From: Candidatus Kapaibacterium sp.
Lineage (GTDB): Bacteria > Bacteroidota > Ignavibacteria > Kapaibacteriales > UBA7675
Length of the DNA: 64,000 bases
Assembly: GCA_028284775.1 (NCBI GenBank)
Contig: JANQRB010000039.1
Coordinates: forward strand, 20,391-84,390
Direction of reading: 5' to 3'
In this document: piece after piece, positions 34,377-43,909 of the stretch
How the letters are laid out: each line of letters opens with the position of its first letter
Numbering within the stretch: position 1 is the stretch's first letter
The notes under the pieces: generated by a model
What the model was told of the DNA's origin: nothing
The model's input: only the letters and a program-made list of their open reading frames with translations
Database searches by the model: none
Made by a program: the position numbers and the translations under genes

Positions 34377-36050
34377 CTAACGCCGCAGAAGTTCCGCTAC
34401 CAGGTTTTCGCCGGCCGTGAGGCCCATTTTTTTGCGAATCCGCTGCCGGTGGGTGTTGACTGTGGCAATCGATATCTGTAGCATGGCGGCTACTTCTTTG
34501 GAGCTCAGATTAACGCGCAGTAGCGCACAGACCTTGCGTTCGGCCGGAAGAAGCGTCGGTGCGGCGGCACTGAGCCGCTCCTGAAAATCCTGATGAACAG
34601 CTTCGAACTGCGACTCGAACTCCTGCCAGCCACGGCTCATTTCTTCCTGTCTGCCGACCTCGGCCAGGAGCGATTCAAGCAGTTGCCGTTCCGACTCCCG
34701 CTTATCCTGAAAACAATCCTGTACTTCACGACGCAGTTGCAGCAGCGATTCGCGCAGTTGAATCTGATGGCGGGCAAGAGCGGCAAGCTCCTCGTCTTTA
34801 CGCTGTAGCTCGCGCTGCAGTTCATCCTGGCGCCGGACGAGCAACTGGTGTTCACTCGCCTGCAGTCGCTGGGCATACATGGACAGTAGGGTGGCTACCT
34901 GCTGCTGCACCTTGAATCCCAACACGCGTTGACAGAGCTCGCTATACTGCTTGAAGTGCCGCAGCTCCTCATCCGCGCCGCCATAACGCCGGTGGTAGTT
35001 GTAGAGCTCGCGATGAATCTGCCAGAGAAAATGATCGGCCTGGGCGCCTTCGCCATAGGCACGTGCCTGCTGCAAGTGGCGCAGCGCGTCGGATGGCTTG
35101 TTTTCAGCCATATCCACCATGCCAAGCAATAGAAAAACCTGCGCCAGCTTTTCCTCTTCACCGCTCTGTAGTCCCAGGGAAGCGGAACGTTCCAGGCGCC
35201 GGCGCGCCTCGGAATACTCCTTAAGCTGGTAATGCATCGCGGCCAGATTGATGAGGTGAGCCTGTTCATAGCTGTCAAGACCATATTTACGCAGAAGACG
35301 CAGGGTCTCGAGATAGAGAATACGCGCTTGCTCGCAGCGCCGCTGACGGCGTTCTATATCTGCAAGCTGCGCCAGCGACAGAACTTCGCAGACCCGGTTG
35401 GCCTTGCGACGAAACAGGCTCAAGGCACGTTTCTGCCAGGCGCGGCAATTGTTGTAATCGAGGATATCGAGGTGGATATTAGCGATGTTGTGATAGCAAA
35501 TCGCCTCGATTTCAATGTTGTCGATGTCACGTCCCCACTCAGCGATTTCCAGATGAATCTCCAGCGCGCGCACAAACATCCCCCGCCGCGAGTAGACCGT
35601 CGCTTCGATCATTCGACAGCCATAAGGATACTCGCCCGCCCGGCGTATCAGATCAGCCGAGCTATCAAGCAATTGCAGCGCCCGCTCAAAGTCATTCTCC
35701 GTAAGGGCAAGTTGTGCCCGCTCGTTCAGAATCATTGTGCGGCAGCGCCAGTCTTCATTGCGCAACGCCTCGTCTTCGGCGCGATCGAACAAGGAGATGG
35801 CCTGCTCGTTATTACAGTGCAGGCGTTGATTCAAGCCGAGAACGGCCAGGCAGCGTTGGGTCGGCCAGTCGTCAGCCTCGTGATCGCGGGCCAACTGCAG
35901 GGCTTGCTCGACCTGCCGCACGGCCTCAACCGGATGGCGCAGTCCCAGGTGCCAGGCCAGCGCCGTCAACAGATCGAACTGCCGGCGAGGTTCGGACGCG
36001 CCCGCCAGCGCTGCTTTGAGCTCTTCGATTGCCGGACTGAATTCTATCAT
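34377..36050 (-). CDS. TPR / coiled-coil / LuxR-type HTH regulator, subtype III (557 aa)
   Basis: ATG 36050 (MIEFSPAIEELKAALAGASE) is preceded by AAAGGA at six-nt spacing, so the in-frame extension to 36119 is rejected. TPR-like repeats cover about 15-350 (ALEIHLEIAEWGRDIDNIEI; QLKEYSEARRRLERSA). A coiled coil covers about 375-460 (VRRQDELQRELQRKDEELAA). The C-terminal HTH has LLPAERKVCALLRVNLSSKE, VAAMLQISIATVNTHRQRIR and KKMGL. It is the last of three TPR-HTH genes in a minus-strand run, 106 nt after the previous one. No receiver domain. Confidence 0.88.
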   Translation of the reverse strand: MIEFSPAIEELKAALAGASEPRRQFDLLTALAWHLGLRHPVEAVRQVEQALQLARDHEADDWPTQRCLAVLGLNQRLHCNNEQAISLFDRAEDEALRNEDWRCRTMILNERAQLALTENDFERALQLLDSSADLIRRAGEYPYGCRMIEATVYSRRGMFVRALEIHLEIAEWGRDIDNIEIEAICYHNIANIHLDILDYNNCRAWQKRALSLFRRKANRVCEVLSLAQLADIERRQRRCEQARILYLETLRLLRKYGLDSYEQAHLINLAAMHYQLKEYSEARRRLERSASLGLQSGEEEKLAQVFLLLGMVDMAENKPSDALRHLQQARAYGEGAQADHFLWQIHRELYNYHRRYGGADEELRHFKQYSELCQRVLGFKVQQQVATLLSMYAQRLQASEHQLLVRRQDELQRELQRKDEELAALARHQIQLRESLLQLRREVQDCFQDKRESERQLLESLLAEVGRQEEMSRGWQEFESQFEAVHQDFQERLSAAAPTLLPAERKVCALLRVNLSSKEVAAMLQISIATVNTHRQRIRKKMGLTAGENLVAELLRR

Positions 36051-36155
36051 TGAAATCCTTTCAGGCTGCTCGCTCCATTCATTGTCGGGACCTCGCTCGG
36101 GCGGGACCGCGGGATGCATGACACATGGAGACAGGGAAGGCCCCTGCGAAGGTCA

Positions 36156-37823
36156 TTACAGTCGCCCCATATACAGGTTCAGATTTTCGCCGCTCCGCAA
36201 TCCCAGTTTCTTGCGGATACGCTGCCGATGCGTATTGACCGTCGCGACCGACATGTACAGGGCGTCGGCGATTTCTTTCGAGCGCAGCTGGATGTGCAGT
36301 AGAGTGCAGACCTTAATTTCCGTCGGCGAAAGCAGGGGACAGCGCGACGACAGCTGAACAATGAAATCACTGTTGACGGCGCTGAACTGCTTTTCGAAAC
36401 GGCTCCACTCATCGTCGTTGCTGATCTGTCCGTTGATGCGCTGCAAGAGCGAATCATACAGGTCGCTGTCACGAGCGTGCTGCTGTCCGTATTGGCGCTG
36501 CAGATCCTCACGGAGACGCAGAAAGCCCTGACGTTTGCGTGCCAGGTCGAGCGCCAGATTCGTCAGCTCCTCGTTTTTGCGCTGCAGCTTATCTTGCAGG
36601 CGAACATTCTTCATTTGGAGCAAGCGCCGCTCTGCATCGCGTTGACGCTGCTCGAAGGCCGTCGATATACGGCCGATTTCCTGTTGTACTTCAGGTCCGA
36701 TTTCCTTGTCAAAAAGCTCGATGGAGCACTTGAGATGATGTAACTCGGCCTTGGTATTGCCTAAATACGTATACACCTGGGCAAGTGCCGCGTGGATCTG
36801 GCCGACCACTTTCGATATTCCGCTGGCGACGGCCTGCACCATCCCCCGCTCCAGCAATTCAGCGGCATCGGCATAGGCGCCGCGTTGGATCAGAATATCC
36901 GCTTTGTTTTCAATCAGGATGACAAATTGTGCCCTCAGACCGTTATCCCGATAGGATTCCGCTTTTTCCAGCGCTGACCAGGCGTCCTCATAGCGTTCCA
37001 TCCTGCAGAGCGTCGCGCCCATTTGAATGTACAGGCCGGCGCAGCGGGATACGAGGCGATGGCGCAGGGCGATGTCCAATGCCTCCTCCAGGAGTGCCAG
37101 TGAAGCCTGATAGTTTTCTTCCTGATACTCGATGTCGGCGAGATTTTCCAGGGCGGCGACCTGTCCCATCATATTACCACCGCGCCTGAACAGCGGCAGC
37201 GCCTTATTGATGCAGCGACGGCAATAGTCGTAGTCGAACAGCTTACGGTAGATATTGCTGCAGTTAAGCCAGGCCGCGGAACACATCTGCTCTTTGCCCT
37301 GTGCCGTCGCCCATTCGATAATGCGATGATTGCAGCGCAGGGCCGCGGCATAATTACACTGCAGGCTGTATATCGTTGCTTCGAGCAGAAGAGCGGGCAA
37401 TGGGAAGCGGTCGTCGTTGCGAAAGAGGGCGGCAAGCATTTCACAGTGACGCAGGGCCGATGTGAAATCGCTGCGACTAATCGCGATATAGCCCAACTCA
37501 CGCAGAATATAGGCCTGACAGGCGAAATCATCGTTTTGTGCAGCGATCTTCAGTGACCTTTCGAGCAGCGGGCGGGCCTCCGCTGCGGCCTCCTGCCGGT
37601 GCTGCAGAATGCCATGCAGGGCGTCGAAGCGGTACCGCGGCCATTGGGAATTGGACGCGCCAAACAGTGCGCGGGCCTGGCGAAACAGCCGTTCCGCCTC
37701 GTCGGGATCGGGATGCGCCACATGCCAGGCCAGTTCGATCAGCAGGTCGAACTTACGGTGCAGATTCCGCGTCGTTTGCAGTTCCGCGCGTCGGTTTTCA
37801 ATACCACTTGTCGATAAGAGCAT
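36156..37823 (-). CDS. TPR / coiled-coil / LuxR-type HTH regulator, subtype III (555 aa)
   Basis: The ATG at 37823 (MLLSTSGIENRRAELQTTRN) is preferred to an upstream TTG at 37877. TPR-like repeats cover about 15-345 (NYQASLALLEEALDIALRHR). A coiled coil covers about 370-455 (RLQDKLQRKNEELTNLALDL). The HTH has LSPTEIKVCTLLHIQLRSKE, IADALYMSVATVNTHRQRIR and KKLGL. It lies in a run of same-strand genes (39982 down to 34377) with gaps of about 50-105 nt, suggesting an operon. Confidence 0.88.
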   Translation of the reverse strand: MLLSTSGIENRRAELQTTRNLHRKFDLLIELAWHVAHPDPDEAERLFRQARALFGASNSQWPRYRFDALHGILQHRQEAAAEARPLLERSLKIAAQNDDFACQAYILRELGYIAISRSDFTSALRHCEMLAALFRNDDRFPLPALLLEATIYSLQCNYAAALRCNHRIIEWATAQGKEQMCSAAWLNCSNIYRKLFDYDYCRRCINKALPLFRRGGNMMGQVAALENLADIEYQEENYQASLALLEEALDIALRHRLVSRCAGLYIQMGATLCRMERYEDAWSALEKAESYRDNGLRAQFVILIENKADILIQRGAYADAAELLERGMVQAVASGISKVVGQIHAALAQVYTYLGNTKAELHHLKCSIELFDKEIGPEVQQEIGRISTAFEQRQRDAERRLLQMKNVRLQDKLQRKNEELTNLALDLARKRQGFLRLREDLQRQYGQQHARDSDLYDSLLQRINGQISNDDEWSRFEKQFSAVNSDFIVQLSSRCPLLSPTEIKVCTLLHIQLRSKEIADALYMSVATVNTHRQRIRKKLGLRSGENLNLYMGRL

Positions 37824-37873
37824 AGGCTCACCCGGTGATCTTGCTTGAAGGGTCGCCCGCCACGCCCTGCCTT

Positions 37874-38227
37874 TCAACAGCGCTTGCCTGCGAGGTAATC
37901 CCGCAGCGCCACGGCATTGTTGCAGCGCTCGTTCCTGGCCGCGTACAGCAGGGTCAGCCGTCCGCGACGCGCGTGGTCAAGCAGCAGGCATACCGCCGCC
38001 TCTTGTTCGTCCAGCTCGCGAAAATAGGCGCTGGTGAATTCATTCCAACGCGATGCCTCGTGACCGAAGCTGCGGCGCAAGGCGGCACTCGGCGCTATGT
38101 CCTTCATCCAGACATCGATAGCGGCCTTCTCTTTGCTCAATCCCCGCGGCCAGAGACGATCAACCAGCACGCGCAGGCCATCATCGGCGGCGGGCGCAAG
38201 ATAGACACGTTTGATCCGTATCGGCAT
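37874..38227 (-). CDS. DUF488 family protein (117 aa)
   Basis: ATG 38227 is preceded by AGGA at good spacing. The DUF488 (YeaO-like) signature is complete: DGLRVLVDRLWPRGLSKEKA, DVWMKDIAPSAALRRSFGH, RWNEFTSAYFREL and LTLLYAARNERCNNAVAL. The length is normal for the family. Its biochemical role is unknown; members are small soluble proteins with a conserved WPRG loop. It lies inside a run of TPR-HTH genes with gaps of 96 and 50 nt, an unusual neighbourhood. Confidence 0.93.
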   Translation of the reverse strand: MPIRIKRVYLAPAADDGLRVLVDRLWPRGLSKEKAAIDVWMKDIAPSAALRRSFGHEASRWNEFTSAYFRELDEQEAAVCLLLDHARRGRLTLLYAARNERCNNAVALRDYLAGKRC

Positions 38228-38323
38228 CAGACTTCCTGTCGAGCTTATCATCTTAACTTTCGCTGCCTAAGGGCAATTATGGATTCGGCTACAATCGACG
38301 GCGTCAATTGTTCAGACCGGCGA

Positions 38324-39982
38324 CTAGAGTTCCAACAGAATCGGCACCAGATTGGCGGCGGGCGGAATTTCCAGCTTACGGCGAATCCGCTGCCGGTGCG
38401 TGTTAACCGTATTGAGCGCAATACAGAGCATTGCTGCGACATCCTTCGATGAGATATTCAGCCGGAGCAGCGTGCACACCTTGATTTCAGCGGGCGTCAG
38501 CGCGGGGCAACGTTGGCGCAGCCGTTCCTGAAACTGTATGTGCACAGAGTCAAACTGCCGTTCGAAGCGCTCCCACTCTTCTTCCTGTTGCAACTGGGCT
38601 TTCACATCGCGGAGAATATCGCTTGCAAAGGCAAGATGGCGGCCGCGGGCGTTTTCACGGGCCCGCTCGACCTCCTGTCGCAGACGTTCCAGCCCCTGGC
38701 GACGCTCCGCCAGACTCAGAACGAGTTTACTGAGCGCCGCATTCTGCTCTTCGATCCTTTGTTCCAGGTCATTGGCGCGCAATTGCAACAACTCGCGCTC
38801 TGCCGCGCCGCGTTGGCGCTCGTATTGCTGCGACAGATGCGCGATACCCTGCTGGATGGCGGGGCCGTGCAGCTCCTCGAAAAGCGCGCCGGAGCGGCGT
38901 AGGTGCTCAACCTCGTCGTCCGTTTTGCCTGTCTCGCGACAGAGCAGCGCCCATTGACAATGGATCTCGTAGAGGAGCAAACGATCGTCAATGTTCTCCG
39001 CCAGCTCCTTAGCCCTGCCTAGTCGGTCTGCCGCTTCATCAAGGCGGTCAAGCCGTCTCAGGACGATAGCCATATCGCAGTCACAATGCGCCTGCAGATT
39101 TACGATACCGGCTTCCGACGCCAGCGCACGCGATTCTTCCAGGCTGGCAAGGGCTTCCGGCAAACGTCCCAGGCCGAGGTAGGCCGAGCCAAAGCCATTC
39201 AGCGTCACAGGGCGGAGACGCCGCGTGCCGTGTTGTTCTTCCAGGTGCTGGGCCGCACGAAGATGGCGGAGCGCTTCATCGTGTTGTTCTTCGGTATTGG
39301 CCAGCGCGGCGAGCGCCTTGTAGACGGCACAAATGCCCACCGTGACGCCGGCCTGCCGGTACAGCTTCAGGGCTCGCTGCAGATACTGCCGGCAGCGCTC
39401 GTGATCCCGGATGGCCCGATAAACGTCCGCGATGTTTTTGCAGCAGTTGGCTTCGCGCACCAGGTCGCCCTGTGCCGCCGCCTTCTCTACCAGTGGTAAA
39501 AAAATATCCAGGGCTCGCAGAAAGTCTCGCTGCAGATGATAGACCCGGCCAATGATAAGCGACGCGCTCAGAAGTTCTTCGCCATGCGCACGGCAGATAT
39601 TTTCTGCCTCCTGCGCTCGTTCCAGCGCCATCCGGTAGTCGGAGCGGTGCAGGCCCTCGCCCGCCATGGCGATCAGCGCCGCCACCCGGCATTCCCGGTC
39701 CCCGGCGCGCTGGGCGCTGCCTTCGGCGCGATGCCAAAGGCGCATGGCTTCCTCTTTGCGGTTCCGGTGATCCAGACACATCGCCTCCGCATACCAGGCG
39801 CGGCAGGCTTCCCGGTCAAGGCGATGTCGCTGCCGTAATTCAAGCGCGCGCGCGGCATACTGACAGGCCTGCATATCCCAGGACCTTGCCAGACAAAAGG
39901 CGATGTTTGAGGCGATCTCGAACTGCGTTTCAGGATCGTCAGTGAGTGCAAGCTGCTGCCGGAGACTGGCAAGCGATTCCAT
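38324..39982 (-). CDS. TPR / coiled-coil / LuxR-type HTH regulator, subtype III (552 aa)
   Basis: It begins MESLASLRQQLALTDDPETQ. TPR-like repeats cover about 15-345 (YLQRALKLYRQAGVTVGICA; LGRLPEALASLEESRALASE). A coiled coil covers about 365-455 (LRANDLEQRIEEQNAALSKL; ERARENARGRHLAF). The HTH has LTPAEIKVCTLLRLNISSKD, VAAMLCIALNTVNTHRQRIR and RKLEI, slightly divergent at the end. It is the first gene of the putative operon 39982-34377. Cytoplasmic; sensory input unknown. Confidence 0.88.
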   Translation of the reverse strand: MESLASLRQQLALTDDPETQFEIASNIAFCLARSWDMQACQYAARALELRQRHRLDREACRAWYAEAMCLDHRNRKEEAMRLWHRAEGSAQRAGDRECRVAALIAMAGEGLHRSDYRMALERAQEAENICRAHGEELLSASLIIGRVYHLQRDFLRALDIFLPLVEKAAAQGDLVREANCCKNIADVYRAIRDHERCRQYLQRALKLYRQAGVTVGICAVYKALAALANTEEQHDEALRHLRAAQHLEEQHGTRRLRPVTLNGFGSAYLGLGRLPEALASLEESRALASEAGIVNLQAHCDCDMAIVLRRLDRLDEAADRLGRAKELAENIDDRLLLYEIHCQWALLCRETGKTDDEVEHLRRSGALFEELHGPAIQQGIAHLSQQYERQRGAAERELLQLRANDLEQRIEEQNAALSKLVLSLAERRQGLERLRQEVERARENARGRHLAFASDILRDVKAQLQQEEEWERFERQFDSVHIQFQERLRQRCPALTPAEIKVCTLLRLNISSKDVAAMLCIALNTVNTHRQRIRRKLEIPPAANLVPILLEL

Positions 39983-40721
39983 AGTGATTGCTTAGTTTTC
40001 AACGAATCTTGTGATCAGCCGGACTGAATACGCGCATTCCAGCCTTCGTAGTGTCCGGCAGGCTTTTGCGACGACTAAGCGGTGCGACACATTTTACCGG
40101 CTGACGTGAAAAGTTTCGCCGCCGGCAAGGCCGAGATGGCGGCTCGCGCTTTCAGACAGACAAACATCGCCTGAACACAAGTCGCATTATTCGTACACAC
40201 CTGCTTGCCAAGGGTTTGAAACTTTTGAGTCGCATGATGAACGAGCATGGAGCCTGCAGAGACGAGGTCACAAAATCACTCACCCGCAGACTGAGGATCT
40301 TGCTGCCGCTATGGATGAAAGCCCCCCGGCAAGCGCGGCCGGCAGCTCTTTTTTTCTCCGCTGTCGAGGACTTTTGACAATTCTGGATCTACATCTACGA
40401 AAGCGGATCTTGTCGATCGATGCCAACAGTTGCACTAGAGAGCATGAGCCGATTCCCCACCGGGATACTTGCGGCCAGGCCAAGCCGGTTGACAGTTCGA
40501 TTTTACTCCGCCGGTATGTTTAATGCAATGCTTCCCTGACCCGGCGCCGAATTCAATAGCGATTGCGGCTCTCTTGGAGAACGAGGCCTAAGGATCAACT
40601 ACTCCCGACTGTTGAGTTCAATTCGTCCTCCGTCGACGCAGCTGTTATCCGAATGCGGCGTAGGCCGTCCGAACTATGCCAAATGCTTCTACTTTACCTT
40701 AAACGCAAAGGAACCTCATTG
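39983..40721. other. Divergent intergenic region, no gene recognised
   Basis: It contains a hairpin GCCGCC/GGCGGC (40118-40143). TATGTTTA at 40515-40522 (plus) has a TTG about 23 nt upstream and is a weak promoter candidate for the protease gene at 40722. Otherwise nothing was recognised. Confidence 0.4.
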
Positions 40722-42980
40722 ATGAAAATCCTGAAGCCATTCGTCATCTATGTCGCCATAGCATTTATGGGACTGCCTTTGAACGCTCAGGTTGAAACTC
40801 AGGGCTGGATTCCCAAACGCGATAAAGAAATCGTCATAACGAACTTTGATCTGGCCGGCAGCCTGCTTCCCGGTTCGACGGGCACGCTGACGGTGGAGTA
40901 TACGCCGAATACATCAGGGCCCGGTGAAATATGTTTAGACTTTCCCAAACACCTTGCTCCGGTAGATCAATTGCCGGGCGAGACCTACCGCGTCAGCCCG
41001 GTAGATCTTGTCGATGGTCAACCCGGACAGCTCACGATTCCCGTCAAAGTGTTTAAGGCCGGCGGATCGCATTTTTCCGTCACAACGCGCGTTAACAATG
41101 CAGTTCCTGAAAATCATCCCCATTTTCAGCGCTACGTGAATGTCATTTCCAGCAGCAGCGGTTCGGTGCGCACTTACGATCTCGAACCGCGGACTTCCGT
41201 TTTCCAGGATGAATACGGCAGCCAGGGATTCCCGGCCTCGCCGATACTGTATCATATTATCGTCGATGGAAGAGTCGCCTTCCGCGACGCTCACCAGAAA
41301 GATGCGATCCGGGGGATTCCGAATGCCCGTGTGCAGCTCCGCTTTCTCAGCGGGCCGGGCTCCCTTTGGCACCCAATGCAACCGGAAGAAGGAGCAACCT
41401 TTTCGACGACGGATGCGGAAGGTTACTTCCATTTCGATTTCGAGTTCGCGGCCGAAGATATGACCGGCCGCGAGATAATACTGCTGGTGGAAAAATCAAA
41501 CGACGCCGTTCAGCTGAACAGCGACGGCGGCGACTATGTGTTGTCGAGTACGCTGGGGGACATAATTACCTTCTCGCTTTCCGAGGGCGTCAAGCTTCCG
41601 CCGATACCCTCCGCGACCAATATGATTGTACACAACGATATCGACATCCGGGTTAACGGCAATGACGGCGCAATACTCCGCCATTGCTATCATGCCTACG
41701 AATTCGTCAGAGAACGCTATGACAATAATCTCCCCTTTGAGCTGCCTATCATCGAAGTGATCCGCATGGAAGTGCCCGATGGGAAAGCCGGTTTGTTTAA
41801 AACCAGCAGGGGCACTTTTCCGACCTTTAACGACCGTTACTGGATTGAAATCGACCTCTTATCCACCGACGCCACCACGCTTATGCACGAATATGGGCAT
41901 TTCGTCAATTTGGCCATGTGGGACCTCAGAGTCAGCGAAATGAGAGATGCGACTTCGCAAGTCAAGGAGGGCTGGGCAATCTTTTTCTCCTTCGCCGCAC
42001 GCAACTACGGCACCAATATGTATGGTGACGACTTACGGGAGAAAGACGACAACACGGAGTTGGCGCCATTCAGAACGCCGCGATTCAGCGGCATACGCTA
42101 CACACGCACTGAACCGTCGTATAGCCAATTTGCCTGCTACCTCTGGAACATTTACGACAGTTACAATGACGGCAACTTTCTCGCTCCGATCTTCGCGGGC
42201 GCGGACAACGACGACGTCGGCGATCAGATGCTGCGTGTCTTTGAGACGCTGCGCGGCGAAACGGGACTTCAGTCTGTAGGAACATATCGCTCCCGTTTCA
42301 ATGCCGGGCTGGACACGGAGCTGCGAGCATCGGCCAATGACATTTACGTCAACATGCTTACAGATCCGAATGAACCGATGCGATCCGCGCAGGTCCATGA
42401 TGGCAGCTATTCGGTAAATACAGACGGAATGACCTTGTATTGGCAACCGCGGTCGTATTTAACCCAGGGTGCTGATCGCGAATACGGCAATTATGAAGCC
42501 GGCTACAACATTTACCGTCTGGACAATGGCGACTGGCAATTACTGACGACGGTCGCACGCGGCACGAACAGCGTTTTGCTGGAACCGCCTGTCGTCTATG
42601 GCCTCTATAAAGTCTCCTCTGTTAACCCGAGCGGTGAGTCTTACGCTCCGCTCTACATCAGTCAAGTTGACAAGCGCGGTGCTGACTTCGAAGGCGAACG
42701 CCCGGGTTTTGGCTTTATCAAGGCATATCCCAACCCGCTTCAGCATCGCGGAGCGCTCGAATACTATCTGCCTGAGGAGGCTCTGGTTACAATCGAAGTC
42801 TTTGACATCAGCGGCGCAAAAATCGCGACGCTTAAACAAGAAGTTCAGTCGGCCGGAGCTCACCACGAGGTCTTCTCCATGCCGCCGCATGCGAGCGGCA
42901 CTGTAATTGCGACCTTAACGGCAGTGGATTCATCGGGCACGGAGCTTCGCAGCTCAATAGCGTTAACGCTTGAACGCTAG
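40722..42980 (+). CDS. Secreted gluzincin-type metalloprotease with T9SS sorting domain (752 aa)
   Basis: ATG 40722 is preceded by AAAGGAA at eight-nt spacing; the extension to 40563 is rejected. The signal peptide is about residues 1-24 (ILKPFVIYVAIAFMGLPLNA). A zinc site is visible near residue 390: HEYGHF, and 23 residues after the second His, Glu in KEGWAIFFSF (HExxH...E, gluzincin pattern). An N-terminal beta-rich half contains a repeat-like domain with GIPNARVQLRFLSGPGSLW. The T9SS tail has KAYPNPLQHRGALEYYL, VTIEVFDISGAKIATLKQ and a final ER. It is predicted to be a surface or secreted peptidase; substrate unknown. A strong terminator follows the gene. Confidence 0.85.
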   Translation: MKILKPFVIYVAIAFMGLPLNAQVETQGWIPKRDKEIVITNFDLAGSLLPGSTGTLTVEYTPNTSGPGEICLDFPKHLAPVDQLPGETYRVSPVDLVDGQPGQLTIPVKVFKAGGSHFSVTTRVNNAVPENHPHFQRYVNVISSSSGSVRTYDLEPRTSVFQDEYGSQGFPASPILYHIIVDGRVAFRDAHQKDAIRGIPNARVQLRFLSGPGSLWHPMQPEEGATFSTTDAEGYFHFDFEFAAEDMTGREIILLVEKSNDAVQLNSDGGDYVLSSTLGDIITFSLSEGVKLPPIPSATNMIVHNDIDIRVNGNDGAILRHCYHAYEFVRERYDNNLPFELPIIEVIRMEVPDGKAGLFKTSRGTFPTFNDRYWIEIDLLSTDATTLMHEYGHFVNLAMWDLRVSEMRDATSQVKEGWAIFFSFAARNYGTNMYGDDLREKDDNTELAPFRTPRFSGIRYTRTEPSYSQFACYLWNIYDSYNDGNFLAPIFAGADNDDVGDQMLRVFETLRGETGLQSVGTYRSRFNAGLDTELRASANDIYVNMLTDPNEPMRSAQVHDGSYSVNTDGMTLYWQPRSYLTQGADREYGNYEAGYNIYRLDNGDWQLLTTVARGTNSVLLEPPVVYGLYKVSSVNPSGESYAPLYISQVDKRGADFEGERPGFGFIKAYPNPLQHRGALEYYLPEEALVTIEVFDISGAKIATLKQEVQSAGAHHEVFSMPPHASGTVIATLTAVDSSGTELRSSIALTLER

Positions 42981-43909
42981 CGGCGGCAAGAAAGGTATTG
43001 CACAGATTTCAATAGGTGTTTCAGCTCGATTTCAACAAAGCAAATACATGAAAGTTAAGTGAAGTAGTTTACTGTGTGTTCAGTATTAATGCGGCCTATT
43101 TCGGAATGCGTCTGAGATAGGCCGCATTTCAATAGAGATGCCGGCCGGGCTTACGAATCAAATGACCACGCAGGCGCTACGCTACTAATGCCTGCGGAGA
43201 AACAACCTGAGGTTTTACCGCAAAATCTATCAAATGTATCTATCCACTGAATTCGCGCGCTTCGGTTGCCGCGAGACAAAAGGAGCTTCTTGCGACAGGA
43301 CAGGGACTGCTACTAAATTTTCTTTAACGAAGGCCGGGTGGCAGATTCTTTTGCAAGCATACGACGCTCCGGTCCGGCGCATCGCTCATCACGATGTTAA
43401 TAGCGGTCGGGCGGATGAGATCCACGAATTGTTAAACAGCATCCGTGGCGACAATCAGTCCAAACATTGAGCACCGACCGACAGCTCTTCTGACAGCCGG
43501 AACTATATCGGCAAGATTGCCGGGCACTCGTGCATGACGCGCCACCAGGCCACTCTGACATATTTCCAGCAGGCACAATCTTTATGACTCAAACTGATCA
43601 GCCACCCGACATTGTCCGCTGCCTGCAAATCTCGATAGTTTAACTTTCCGCTTCCAGCTATGTGAGACTTGCTCCGGCAAATCCCGGCTCATTGAGTCCT
43701 GGAGCTTCAAGCCGGTTATTGGGGCTCCCGCCGATAATTTTTGTCAACAGGAACTCGCCGGACAGTGTTTGACGGACTTCGGCAGTCCATGCTGCCACGG
43801 CTCGCGGATGACGCTTGTATCCGGATACGCGCGATTCGGATTGGCAAATTGCCGCGCGAAGCCCTAAGTTGAAGCAAGGATTTGTTTGAGCATACAAAGA
43901 ATTCGATTC
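42981..43909. other. Intergenic region with terminator
   Basis: After the terminator at 43088-43128 nothing convincing is seen. A 78-codon plus frame (43234-43470) and a 135-codon minus frame (43658-44065) have no domain character; the second overlaps the next gene. Confidence 0.45.
43088..43128 (+). terminator. Strong terminator after the metalloprotease gene
   Basis: AATGCGGCCTAT (43088-43099) and ATAGGCCGCATT (43117-43128) form a perfect 12-bp stem with a 17-nt loop, about 110 nt after the stop. The 3' side continues TTTC. It may work in both directions (ATT-rich on both flanks). Confidence 0.7.
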
